Below, in pieces: positions 27,262 through 38,675 of a stretch of 64,000 nt of DNA. The position numbers and the translations under genes are program-made. Every line of letters starts with the position of its first letter. The first letter of the stretch is position 1. Where the stretch lies: NCBI GenBank assembly GCA_907165135.1, contig OU015569.1:7750501-7814500 (forward strand). Direction: 5' to 3'. A model generated the notes under the pieces. It searched no databases, was not told where the DNA came from, and saw nothing but the letters and a program-made list of their open reading frames with translations. This DNA is from Oikopleura dioica. Taxonomy: Eukaryota > Chordata > Appendicularia > Copelata > Oikopleuridae.

Positions 27262-27583
27262 GTACTCACTAATAATAAGTAACTGGCTCCAACAGTGTAT
27301 ATTTTAGAAAGCTCTTCCGACTCAAGCTGTGACTACCCCCTCTTTTCTTTCGTCTTTTAACATTTTCTAGGACTTTATAATTAAATCCGATCTTTATAAC
27401 AATTAATGTTGCTTTTTCTTTCCAGTCTGCTTTTTAAAAGCTGTACAGGTCGCTTCATTCTTGACAAATTATTTATGTGAATATCTCTTTCGAGTGCAAT
27501 CTAAAAAATATCGCCTTCGCGCGTGCTAACTCCAATCTATCATCTCTCTTTAGAGTCGGTCCATCAATAGATTCGGTGTTGAA

Positions 27584-27950
27584 ATGAAGGTGCGTGATGC
27601 CGGACTCGAACGTTGCCGGACCGATTTGCATCTGACATCGACTGGGAAAGCCCATTACTACAAACCAGTGAACTCCTTTCCATCACCATCATTCCGTGAG
27701 TAGTATAAGTTTTTCCCTACTGAATATTTATTAAGATCAGCGCGCGTTCGATCCGCTGCCTGCTGGACTTTTGAAAGAGCACCTTAACCCTGCCCGACGC
27801 TTCGAAACGACATCTGGCTCTTTTCATAACAAAAAAGCGTCGATTCCTGAACTTAGAAATCCAATCTACCAAAAAGCTCCCTCCTCAAGAAGAATCCAGT
27901 ACATGTCAAATACATCAGACGCAAGACAATCTCATAATAACCATTTCTAA
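27584..27950 (+). CDS. small basic protein, uncharacterised; first gene of an operon-like pair
   Basis: Two exons, 27584-27696 and about 27737-27950, encode a basic, Pro/Arg/Ser-rich protein of about 108 residues (MKVRDAGLERCRTDLHLTST... HQRAFDPLPAGLLKEH) ending in NNHF and TAA. No domain is recognised. Short, tyrosine- and proline-containing basic proteins of this kind include sperm-flagellar microtubule inner proteins, but that is a guess. The next gene starts 44 nt downstream. Confidence 0.65.
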
Positions 27951-27952
27951 AG

Positions 27953-27961
27953 AACGTCTAG
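27953..27961 (+). promoter_or_regulatory. candidate trans-splice acceptor between two genes
   Basis: AACGTCTAG ends at 27961, only 11 nt after the stop codon of the upstream gene and 33 nt before the next ATG. No GT donor in the intervening bases would make it a normal intron. This fits the compact intercistronic spacers of larvacean operons resolved by spliced-leader addition. Confidence 0.55.
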
Positions 27962-27994
27962 GTATTGAATCAGCATCACACACGCACTTTCACG

Positions 27995-28711
27995 ATGGCT
28001 GACCGAACTTCAGAAAATGCAGACAACTACCAAGCTCATCCAGTTTCCAGAAAGCACATCGTCAGCGGTATCCCAAGGCACAAGTACTTGAAGGCAAAGA
28101 AAAACACAGATCAAGGATTTGTGTTTCCCTCTGCCGATTACCAGTCGACAACTATGAAGGACTTTAGACGATACACAGCGTACGTTAACTTTAATCACAC
28201 TTTTATATTACTCAAGAGATTCATTTTAGGTCTGAGCAAAAGAGCAACGGGTCTGGAAAAGAGAATTTGACTTACTGGGAGGCAGAAGGATTTCCGAAGG
28301 TTTGAACTAGTGTTTGATAGGCATGTCTTAACTATTCCTAGGTCTGGGGCTACGGATCTAACGAGAACCGAGCACTTGTCAAAGGAAGAGACTACAAACC
28401 TGGTGTAAAAATGGAAGACGCATTCATGGGTGGGTGCAAAATCATCTCGAGAACAATCGTGAGCCCAAAGCGAACTGTCCCAGTCAAAGTACCAAATAGA
28501 GGTGACTTATCTTCAGATTTACAAGAAAGTTACGTTTTATCCGTCAGGTGACACCTCAACGTCAAAGGAAGACTACGTAAGACGCGTCAACCCTAATGAC
28601 CTTTTGCCTGCTTCACTTTTCTTCAGCGGTGGCAAGCGTCGACGCGGACACTTTTCTGACTTCGGCGGGTACACTGTTGAGTCAGACAGGATCGGAAGCA
28701 TGACTAGCTAG
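27995..28711 (+). CDS. basic uncharacterised protein; second gene of the operon-like pair
   Basis: Exons about 27995-28179, 28231-28300, 28342-28500 and 28549-28711 join in frame. The protein begins MADRTSENADNYQAHPVSRK, is rich in Lys, Arg, Tyr and Gly (HKYLKAKKNTDQGF, YWEAEGFPKVWGYGSNE), and ends FSDFGGYTVESDRIGSMTS. No catalytic domain, membrane helix or signal peptide is visible. Its arrangement with the upstream small basic gene suggests co-expression. Function not recognised. Confidence 0.65.
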
Positions 28712-29002
28712 AGAACGTTTCGGGTTGATTTACATGCAAAAGTTCTTTGTTTCAAACTATACTCTCTTATATTTTTTCACTAAAATAAATATATTTTTGT
28801 AATCTGTTTGTCATTTCTTCTATATAATATCCGAATCATCCAAATTAGATACAACGAGTTTGTGGCTGGGTGCAACTCTTATTGTAACTTAGCGCTTCCA
28901 AATATTTCTGTCAGGGAACATTTATTCCCTTGCGAATGCGTAATGTCCCTATTCAGATCTTGTGACTGTTAGATAGGGCTTTCTGCTGTTTCTTAGTCGA
29001 GA

Positions 29003-29857
29003 ATGCCAGGGTATGAACCATTATCAGAAGACGCAAATGAAGTCCTAAAAAATGAAAGCCCGCTGGAAAATGCTGAACCGTCAACAGCGGATAAATTGTC
29101 AATCCCGATACATACCGAAGATCCCACCTTCGCGGATCAATTACAATTAGGTTAGCTCACATGTGCTGATTTACGATAGTAGCCGTGTTGGTAGCAATCA
29201 TTTCTAGTGGTCTTTTTAACCATTTGTAATAGATGAGGAGCCAGAAATTGGCATCTTCGAACCAAACGATAGAAGATACCTTCTTTATTTCTGCTTGAGC
29301 TTTGTCGGCTTTAAAAGTTGTGTAGCATGGAAGTAAGTCGAAATTCGTGTTACCGCGATCGAATTAGGATTATTAAGGACAACGAAAACCTATTTTTCAC
29401 AGGATATCAACAGTCCTGGTTTGCGGTTCATAGTTACTGGGTTGGCTGTTTTGTTTTCGCGGTTTGTTGTTATGTGCATTCACTGGTCAGTCCTTGGTCG
29501 ATTCCCTGTTGAATTTATTCTACCCGACGCCGTCTCGCTTCCAATCTTGTATTACGAAGATTATGGCAAATCCAAATGGAGAGCGATCGAGGCTTTTTCA
29601 TTCTTGGAATCGCTTTTTGAATTGGCTCTGCTTTTGCAAATCTTTCTCCTAAGACGACGCTTCACCATGTTAGCCCAGAAAGGCTTAAAAGTGGCCAATG
29701 ATATATGGATCGGTAATTTCATTGAATTTAACTCTGCTTTAAATTTTTAGATATGTGTTTGGTCCTGTGTTGCCAATACTGTGCATTAGCACAAACACTC
29801 CGCCATATGGAACTACGCAAAAGCACAGAACCTCGTCTTCAACTTCAGACAGTTTGA
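29003..29857 (+). CDS. PLAC8-like multi-pass membrane protein
   Basis: Begins MPGYEPLSEDANEVLKN at 29003, just after an acceptor-like CTTAG. An acidic N-terminus is followed by about three or four hydrophobic helices (YLLYFCLSFVGF, FIVTGLAVLFSRFVVM, EAFSFLESLFELALLLQIFLL). The C-terminal part has CLVLCCQYCALAQTLRHMEL, resembling the Cys-rich CC..C.LAQ.LRE core of PLAC8/cornifelin proteins. Four short introns; stop TGA 29855-29857. PLAC8 assignment rests on that one motif. Confidence 0.55.
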
Positions 29858-30405
29858 ATCAGCTCGTTTTGTTTAAATTAAAGTACGGAAAACAATAAGC
29901 CCAGTAACATAAGCCCATTATCTTGATTTTTGACTTTTGGGAAAACTTTGCGGGAGTTTAAAAAATCATATAAGACTACTTTGCTCCAGCATATCTCCGC
30001 AACTTTTCGAACTCATAAATCCTCACTGCTTCAAATTCTAATTCGACCCGTTCATAAGCCAACTTATCATTCTCTTGCTTTACCGTTTATTTGCCTCTGT
30101 GAATTATCTCTCTTCAAATTGAACTTGTTAAAAAGCCTTCCCCTGAAAATTGTCCTCAGCCTTCCAAAATAACTTCCAATGACTTCTTTCTAACATGCTT
30201 TTCATTCTTATCATAAAAATTTTCTGCCGTGCAATGCCTAATAAATATGAATGATCACAAATCAAGCAAAAAAAAAAAAAAGAAAAAATAAAAATAAATG
30301 TTTTATTTTTAAAGATTTAAGCTTTTTTTTTTTGCAGGACAGGTATAAAATTGCTTCATAAGAAATACGATAAGAAAAGAGGTTCTTACCAAGAACTTCT
30401 GAGTC
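29858..30405. other. 3' flanks of convergent genes, no gene
   Basis: Contains poly-A/T runs and AATAAA-type signals on both strands (about 30241 on plus, about 30300 on minus). Only short frames are present. Confidence 0.5.
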
Positions 30406-30894
30406 TCATAGCTCGTCGTCTTTGTTCTCTTCTGTATCGCCTTCGGTGTATTCATCAGTTTTGTCCTCGGAGGTTGTTTCAAAATTGTCCCTAGGAGTTT
30501 CTTCCTCGTCATCTTCATCAGGAGTGATAGGCCAGCGTGAATGATTTCCGATGACAGAGCTCACGTGCTTCACAATAGAAAAGCAGATTTCCTTGTAATC
30601 ATTTTGTTCTTCGATCAGTTCCGTTTTGAGGATTTCCAGATGTTGATAGATCTCAATGATTTTATCCCATGACCTTATCTTACGGTCTTGCAAGACCTTC
30701 AACTCGTGCTCGTATTTCTTTTGCTTTTCTTTCTTTTCGATGAAAAGCTCAAGGTAAAGCTCGGAACATTCTTCCAAAACATGACGGCGAAACTTATTTT
30801 GCCCCAGGTAGGTTTCATTGTCGATTATAGCGTCGAATTTTCTTTTGAGAGATACATATTTTTCGGTCACATTCAATTTTGTATTGCTCTTCAC
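30406..30894 (-). CDS. acidic coiled-coil protein, 5' end unresolved
   Basis: Open frame of about 162 residues with a coiled-coil region (LFIEKKEKQKKYEHELKVLQ) and a highly acidic tail ending ENKDDEL. The first in-frame codon is GTG preceded by a stop, so an upstream exon supplies the start; an acceptor-like CTGAG lies directly before it. KDDEL resembles, but is not, a canonical KDEL signal, and no signal peptide is seen. Family not recognised. Confidence 0.5.
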   Translation of the reverse strand: MKSNTKLNVTEKYVSLKRKFDAIIDNETYLGQNKFRRHVLEECSELYLELFIEKKEKQKKYEHELKVLQDRKIRSWDKIIEIYQHLEILKTELIEEQNDYKEICFSIVKHVSSVIGNHSRWPITPDEDDEEETPRDNFETTSEDKTDEYTEGDTEENKDDEL

Positions 30895-31471
30895 TCAGGT
30901 CCGCCGTATTTACTTAGAATACCGAACACAGATGGCGCCAAGCTACGCCTTATAACAAGGTGCTCGAGGTAGAAATTATAACCTCCAACATCCCGCTGAG
31001 AGTAGTAAGTTCAAGGTGTGTGATAAAAATCATTCGTTTTCTTAGTTACTGGCGAGATTTAGAGAACACATCGCTGAATGCCTGTGACGTGTTATTTCAA
31101 TATGCTGCTGAACTTTTAAGATAAGAGCGAAAATTTATGAGCCTTTATTTTTGTCATGAGTAAAGCCAATTCGTCCCAGTAGAGGCATAATGTAATCTTT
31201 GCAAAAAATCTCTAAAAATTCGATAATGTCGCGGTCGGCAATTAGTGATGACTTTATTCTACTAAATCTGTTTCGAAATCAGTGAAAAACCGCGAAAAAA
31301 CCACCACCAATATATTGGATGAGGATGTCTAGTCGGCGCCACCAACCGGTTAGAAGTTTCCGGACACGCGCTAGCTCCGAACAAAACTTAGCAGACGTTC
31401 AGAAATTGAGTGCTCCATTGAATAGAGAGGGAGCCGCAATCAGCAGAGAAAAAAAAAAGAGATTTTTTATC
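30895..31471. other. likely bidirectional promoter region
   Basis: Lies between divergent genes. A continuous plus-strand frame from ATG 31319 runs into the signal peptide at 31472 and could be an N-terminal extension of the next gene, or 5' leader. Confidence 0.4.
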
Positions 31472-32909
31472 ATGAAGAGAAGCAGCTTTCTTGCACTTGG
31501 GTGCTTGTTTGTTGCGTCACTTGGACAAGTTATCGGTTTAAATGAACCTTTTTAACGCTAAAATTCTGGGTGTCACTGACCTCATACTTAATAATCAAAG
31601 CAAAAGAAGAAATATTTGAGCCCTGAAAAGACATTTTGCCTCTGGATGAGTATATCACGCAAGTGTCCTTCCCAGAAGAACAAGAAGCACTGAAAATGGA
31701 ACTTAGTCGTTCAAATTCACTCTTCAAATTCGGAGATACTCGCGATATTCTTTACAATATGCTTTACTATCAGTTTTACGTGAAGAGAATAAACCTAATG
31801 CCCAAAGATTTCCTCCAATATGGATGTCAATGTCAGGGCCGGATTCCAGAAATCAGGAATCCCAATAAATGATAACACAACTGTATTTCAATTTCTTTCC
31901 ATATATTTTACTCGTTTGGGACAGATTTTAGCTTCAATGACGAATTGAAGTTTAGTTGAGCTTCGAACCACCGACTAGTTTTGATAGTTGTGGAACCGGA
32001 AACAGATCTTAAGCTCATCCAACGTGGGCGCCGCTAAGGACCCTCTTGACAGAAGCTGTGTGGACTGGCATCAGTGTCGCACCTGTGTCTCACTGGAGAA
32101 GACTTTCAAGGGCTGTTCAGAGATATTTCTAGATATAATTTTAGAATAAAGATAAGGAAATTTTGAGTATAGAGTTGTGCAGCCCGTTGAAGAATGATGA
32201 AGAGTTCTGCGACCCTCTTTCACAAATGTACCCGATCGGAGTCAATGTCACAAATGGAGAACTGTCCTGTATTTTGACAAGTGAGAATTGCATTTTCTTA
32301 TTATGATCCGTTCTAACATTGATGTAAGCTTCTAACTGCCAGAAGACAACATGTGAGTGCGACGTGAAACTTGTAAATGGATTGGTACGCAACATCGACT
32401 CGTTTGATCAGTCCCGGTATTAGAAGAATTCTTAGCATTGAAATAACAGGAGATATTAAGCGTTCTGGGCTACAATTATGACCAAAAGCGACATTGTAAA
32501 CGTAGTAGCAGAGACCCAAATGAGGAAAGCAGTGATGTTGAGATGCCTCAAAACGATATGTTTCGAATGGAACTTGAATCGCTCGCATTTGATGATGTCA
32601 ACAACGAGGAGCAGCTGCAAAAGAATCAAGCTCGTCCGAACAGGTCCAACTTAAGTTAAATTTCTCGACTGACGTATATATTTTAGAAAGTTATCATTCA
32701 ATCCCAGCAAAGGAACACACGACATTTGCTGCGGTGATTTCCCCAATGTCAAGTCGTTCAATTCTTTCGGAGGTCGCCGGGCTTGCTGTGCAAAGTACGT
32801 GATTGAAACAAGAACTTTAATTATGTATAAACTTGTTTATAGCAACGTTTACGACATTCGAAAAAATGAATGCTGCGATGGATTGATCAAGCAACTCGGA
32901 TCCTGCTGA
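31472..32909 (+). CDS. secreted PLA2-like protein with C-terminal dicysteine (galaxin-like) region
   Basis: Starts with a signal peptide (MKRSSFLALGCLFVASLGQV). Exon two (about 31630-31869) ends DFLQYGCQCQGRIPEI, like the calcium-loop region YGCYCG of secreted phospholipase A2. The next exon (about 32030-32100) reads KDPLDRSCVDWHQCRTC, aligning with the active-site helix DxCCxxHDxC; His is kept but the following Asp is Gln. Further exons supply CECDVKLVNGLV, an acidic linker and finally ICCGDFPNVKSFNS..RACCANNVYDIRKNECCDG, with CC pairs spaced as in galaxin-type repeats. Stop TGA 32907-32909. Catalysis is doubtful; a matrix or mineral-binding role is possible. Exon limits are approximate. Confidence 0.65.
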
Positions 32910-35900
32910 GTATTTGATTCAAATTGTAAGTTTTGGTCGTTTTTAAAAGCTTTTTATAGATAAAACGACAGGAAAATATTTCCTGATTGTACTTTTCATT
33001 TCTCATTTTCTGCTGATCTTGGACTTTTCTGTTTCATTGTAAATAAAATTGTCAAATATATCGTTAAATTGCGTTAGTTCGTAAAAGTATGGCATATCTG
33101 CTCGCGTGAAAAGCCACATCCTACTCATAAAAGATATCCAAGTGGGAATTTCAGTAAAATGAGTCAAATTGTACTCTTAACGAACCATAAAGAAACTGAT
33201 CCATCATTTCTCGCACGATTCGGAGAGGATAGAAAGCAACGACAGCAAAGGATATGATTTCGATACTCTAATAATAAAAACGCAGTTTTAGAGAAGAATC
33301 TCCTGAAATCAGGTCAATTGCAATGATTCCTTCTGTCGCAGTCAAGAAGAGTTGTGAGCACGATAAGTGTAAAAAGACCGAGAGAAGGGGAAGCCTTTAA
33401 ATGTTATAGATTTCTTTTTTTTTTTAAGATTCTACCTTCAAGAATTTTGAACTTCTCCTATAATGATATTAGAACAACTCCTAAAGTTACCAACCCACAA
33501 TTTCCAGAATTATAAAACTGCGCGAAAGTCGCCTCCAGGAAACCTTGCTCTCTATATTACTAAATGACCTTTTATTTGTGGTCTAAATCTTTGTTTAGTG
33601 CGTTTCAACCGTAAAAGCGTAGTACGATTTTATAGTTTTTCGGCATATTCAAAAAGGAACTCAAATTTTTCGCGCCTAATAGTAGATTCCCCCTTGACTT
33701 CAGTCCGGCATGTTATGTGAGTCTTGATAAAAATGGAGTTTGTTAGTGAACATCAGAGCAGAAGTTATCACGATTACGAATTTTTATATTGCCATCGTAA
33801 ACGTCTTGCGCTATCAGAAGCGTACTTGCTAAACTTGATGAGCCGACCGTCGCTACCTCCAGAGAAGCTATTGATAGAATCAACTTTCAGAATTGCAGAA
33901 ACTTTTCAGGCAATTAGTTAATCTTTTAATTTCGAAATTCATTCTCAAAGACTATTGGTAAAAAGACCAAAACTTATTTTTAAAGGGCTTGATAACTTGC
34001 TCAATAATGAAATGATTATGCTGCGGCTCAATTTTGATAAATGATGACTTTTTCGATTTCCAGTAAGGATACAATTTTGTCGTAAACTTGCCATATCGAT
34101 GGGGTGTGCATCTGAAGATTCCTCTTTTCGGCTTTTCTTGACATTTTTCTCAATTTTCCTCTGCCCGTAGAGATGCATATTCTTTTCAAAGAAAAAGTAA
34201 CGAATAAGAAAAAATCGAGATAAAGCCATGAATTCGAGGATGGCGCGTGCTACAACAATCGGTACGTGTGTAGGAGTGCCGGTTTTCAAAAATTCTTACA
34301 ACCCCTACGAATACATGTGACCTATAAAGATTTACAATTTTTTTTTCGGGAAAAAATTCACAAGAAAGCCGCCGAGTGCTCATGATCGAACTGATGAGAG
34401 CTACTTCAAAAAGAGCGATCTTTAGCTATTTCACTCTAATTTCTATTTTTTATCAGACGGGCATAAACATAAAAGACCTTAAAAAACACAAACCAATAAA
34501 ATCCGGACGTAAATGTAAATAAAACAAGAGTAACTCAAATTAAGAGACATTAGAGAGAAAGCCTACCGAGGAAAAGTAAAGACGCAGACTGTGATGAATG
34601 GATTGAGCAATGAGTACCCCGCTGATGAGGAGAAACTTGCGTCGACTACACCGCTCCTGCAGAAAGAGTGCCTAAGTACCGGATATTCCTATTCTCAAAA
34701 CGCATTGGTTCTTTAGAATAATGACTCTTTTAATATTTGATTCTTAGTAATGGGAGTTGAAAGAGGATGTTTTAAGTGTTGAACGCAAGTAGAAAACGAA
34801 GATAAGCTACGTCGTAAAAGTTAGGGACGGTGAAGCGATCTTCAAGGAATTAATCGACTTCCGCAGAACCACTAAAACATAAAGACGTACCTCCCGAGGT
34901 ACGGCTATCCCATCGCGCTTTTTTCATAGGGCGTGCGGCTTACGGTATTTATGGGATGCATAAATCGTTGATGATCATGTTGGTCCAGTCTTGTTTTATT
35001 TGAAAATAGGTCTGTCGATGTTTAAAAGGTCGCACAGAATTTTTAAAGACTTCAATGTGTTAATTAACTTTATGATTTCGAACCTAACTAATAAATGTCC
35101 TTTTCTGATATCCAAATCACTGATTTATTCTCATCAACTACCATATACAAAAACCTATATCTTCAATTTCTTTTATTTGAACTCAGCGATAAGAATAGCA
35201 TGTGAATATCCCAAAAAGTTCGCAAAGCAACCGAGATGAGCTAGCACTACAAAAAATTGGCAATTCGGAACTTCAGCTCATCTATGACAGGCCGGATACC
35301 AGGATCGTGGGCATTTCCGGAGAACACAGGAGCAGCTGGCTACCTGCTCCTTTTATTAAATTTTTATGATTACTTTTAATTGACACTTTGACTTGACCCT
35401 ACCCAAAGAGCGTTTAATGCAATTGTTGATGATATTAGATATCAAGAAACTTAAAATCAGAATCTTCGTATTAATCTCCTGATTTTGATGGATACCTTCA
35501 AGAGATTAAGAAGTCTAGATGAGCTTAAAATTAACCTCGCATTCTTCTGATTGCCTTGCGGATCAAGATCGTCCGCGGTGCCGTAAAACTTCCCGCCATA
35601 AATAAAATTGATCTCGGTACCAAAAAGTTTCTCAGCACCCAAAAAATAAGAGTTATTAAGCGTTTTTTTTTAATCAGAGTTTGCGCAAACACTCGAAATT
35701 CACGGTGATTTCTTTTTGCGTGCGGAGCGCCGTAAAATCAGAGAATTATAAGACCGCAATTCTGGTGTACGTCGTGTACGCAATCTAGACGATATCGTAA
35801 ACTAAAAATATGCGTTACTTGTAAACTTTAATCATGCATCAGGTAATAGTATTACCGTAATACATAATGTTGTGGAAAATGTGGATATTTTTAAAAAGCA

Positions 35901-36545
35901 TTCCCGTTTCTTTGAATGTTTAGATCTCTGCGAATGGTTCAGTAAGAACGCCCAGCATAAATAGATATCTCAACAAATATAAGAAAGAGTTTATTGAGTC
36001 GTTCTCTACAAGCAAAAATCCGCTTTAGTTAATTAACACGAGTTTTCGTGTAGTCGCACCAGTTAGCACTGCTTACTTGGCAGTCTTGATATTCGTGCGC
36101 TAGAATTTGCTAGCTTCGAACGAGTAATGAATTCTGTGATAAGCGTGGACTCGGCCTGTGTTTGACATTGATAAAGTGAGTCTGAGATCGATCAACAAGT
36201 ACTGACTGCTCGATTGCTAACGGGGAGGACTCAAAATCCCAAAAATTGAGATTATGTCACGACCGCCCGGTCGCTGAATACATCGGCAGCACTGGACACA
36301 GAGTCACGAGCAGAAAAAAATCTCTTCGGGGTTTTCTTATTTTTAAACAAACTCATGAAAAACACAGAGAAAGCAAAATGGCATCCTCAAGAATTGCCCA
36401 GAGCGGGATTAGGGAAATGGCTGATTGAATAGCGAAATATAATCTTGGATTTGGATACTAATCCCACAATTTTTAAGCCAAAATTTGATATCTCGTGTTC
36501 CTTGATACTTCCATTCCGAGTATTTCAGCATTTTTCTTTTGAGCC
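32910..36545. other. gene-sparse region
   Basis: About 3.6 kb without a confident gene. A short frame at 33733-33921 (MEFVSEHQSRSYHDYEF...) and minus-strand frames at 33945-34383 and 35457-35642 have no recognisable domains. It includes a GTACCTCCCGAGGTAC-type palindrome at about 34890-34905 resembling one near 53310. It probably contains regulatory DNA of the Kv channel gene. Confidence 0.45.
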
Positions 36546-38286
36546 ATGAAAGAAATAGTAGAGCAGCTTAGTGGAAATGCCTCCTCAAGAATAAAGATAA
36601 ATGTGTCCGGAAGTCATTTCGAAACAAGAAGAAATACGCTGGGTAAGTTATTAAACGGTATTACGGGAAACAGTAAAATTATCGAAATCGTATTTCAGCA
36701 AAGCGAAAGGATTCAAGACTTTTCCAAATGCTCGAGGATCATTCGCTCGCTGATGGATTCGAAGTCGATGAATTCGGTGTGGAGACTTATTATTTTGATA
36801 GACATGCTCCGTCCTTCCCTTCTATTTTGTATTTTTACCAGAAGAATGATATGAATTTGTACAGACCGTTGGACGTCCCAATGGGAAGGGGTTTTTATTC
36901 AACATTCTATTTAAAGACGCTTTCCGCTTGTGACTATATAAACCCTGGCTGAAGAAGTTTTTGTGGAGGAAGTTATTTATTTCAAACTGGCACATCACGT
37001 TTTGGAAAATGAATTCGAGGATAAAATAGAGGTCGAGCACCGCACGCTCTGTATAAATTCACGAAACGCAGTCTGGGCCGTCTTTGAGAAGCCAGAAACG
37101 AGCAAGTTGGCGAAGATTGTAAATTTTGTGTCTATATTCTTCATTCTTGTTTCTACAGTTTCATTCTGTCTAGAAACTCTCCCGGCCTTTCAGTCTGAGT
37201 GCGAATCAGTAAGCAATATAAACGAGACTCTATACCGACATCAAGACTGGTCGCCAAAGAGGTAATCTACCCGAGAAGCATTAAAGATAAATAAAACATC
37301 TCTTAGTAAAGCATTCGGCTTTTGGATTATTGAGACCACCTGTATCGGCTTTTTTACGATAGAGTATATTCTCAGGCTTTATGCGGCTCCTCGACGATGG
37401 CCATTCGAGAACGGTCTATTTTTGGATCTAGCTTTTACTAAAACGCTTAAACTAATATGACCCTGTTAAAAGTTAAAGATTTCATGAACATAATTGATTT
37501 GGTGGCAATTTTGCCGTATTATTTCGTGATGACATTTAACATTCGCCTCGGCACAAATGGTCCCATTCCATGCGTTCCAGAAGGAGAAGAGGACAGGCAA
37601 GTACACACTCTTGGTACTCGTCATTCACAAATTATATTACAGTTCGGGAATAGATGGCAAGTTTCTAACAGTTCTCCGAGTCGTTCGACTGGCCCGTATA
37701 GTTCGGATTGCCAAACTATCGAGACACAGTCGCAATCTCAACACGCTTATCAAAACATTTCGACAATCTCTGCGGGAGCTCAGCTTTCTCATGCTCTTTT
37801 TCATCGGTTAGTTGGGCACTTATCTAAATCTTGTCTCTTCTTATCGTCACTTTCAGTATCCATGGTTTTGTTTGCGACGTTCGTCTTCTTTTGCGAAGAA
37901 GGCGAAAATGATTTCAACTCGATTCCGCACTCATTTTGGTGGGCGATTGTGACGATGACCACCGTCGGTTACGGCGACATGTATCCAAGAACAGGGCCTG
38001 GCAAAGTCGTCGGCTTTCTCTGTGCCATCTGTGGAGTTTTATGCATCGCTCTTCCAGTTCCCTCGATCGTTTCCAACTTCCATCGGTTATACCAGGTCAG
38101 AAATACCAATGCCCAAAATAGAAATCAACAATAATCATTCAGGAAGACCAGATCATGAATCCGCACGGGGACTACACTTACAAAGACGATGACGAAAAAA
38201 TTAGATGCAAGGTAATATAATATTCTCTCGGAAAATATAAAAAACACTCTTTTTAGCTAAGAAAAAAGTTCCTAAACGACGTTTGA
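36546..38286 (+). CDS. KCNA: Shaker-type voltage-gated potassium channel (Kv1-like)
   Basis: Delayed-rectifier type K+ channel alpha subunit. The N-terminal T1 tetramerisation domain is visible ([40 protein letters not shown]). S1 follows ([20 protein letters not shown]), then S2 ([16 protein letters not shown]), S3 ([18 protein letters not shown]) and an S4 with regularly spaced Arg/Lys ([20 protein letters not shown]). The pore reads [18 protein letters not shown] with an intact TVGYGD selectivity filter, then S6 with the PVP hinge ([12 protein letters not shown]). The cytosolic tail is short, ending KKFLNDV with TGA 38284-38286, which resembles a PDZ-binding end. Seven or so introns, one (about 36880-36955) not resolved exactly. 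Confidence 0.93.
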
Positions 38287-38675
38287 GGCTCAACTTTTTC
38301 CGTCTGAGACTCAGTTTGAAGAAGTTTGTTTCTGTTATTTAAATATGTGAATATGCAAGAATCAACAAAAATACATATTATAACGATAAAAACAACACAA
38401 TAACGAAAGCGCTTCACTGGCGTTAAAAATCTTCCAAACGCTATTTTTGGCGTTTTTATGTAAATTCATAACTTCAATTTTCTCGCTGTTTACACGGAAT
38501 AAACCTCCTTATTGTCAATTTTATCCATGCTACTTCCCTTTCTTCCTCGATGAAGCAGTCTTTGGAGCTTGGCGGATAGACGGGCGGGACTTTTCCGTCT
38601 CAAACAGAAAATTCTCTAGATCAAGTCTCGACAACTTTCGGTGTTTTGTTTTTTTTTGGACAGTAAATTATCGAT

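Noticed and set aside
29930-30172. 80-residue plus-strand frame after the PLAC8-like gene
   Set aside because: Low-complexity, no ATG context or splice support, lies among poly(A) signals.
38150-38210. [10 protein letters not shown] in the Kv channel tail, resembling an epitope tag
   Set aside because: It differs from the tag sequence and lies in a natural exon with normal splice sites; there is no sign of a construct.
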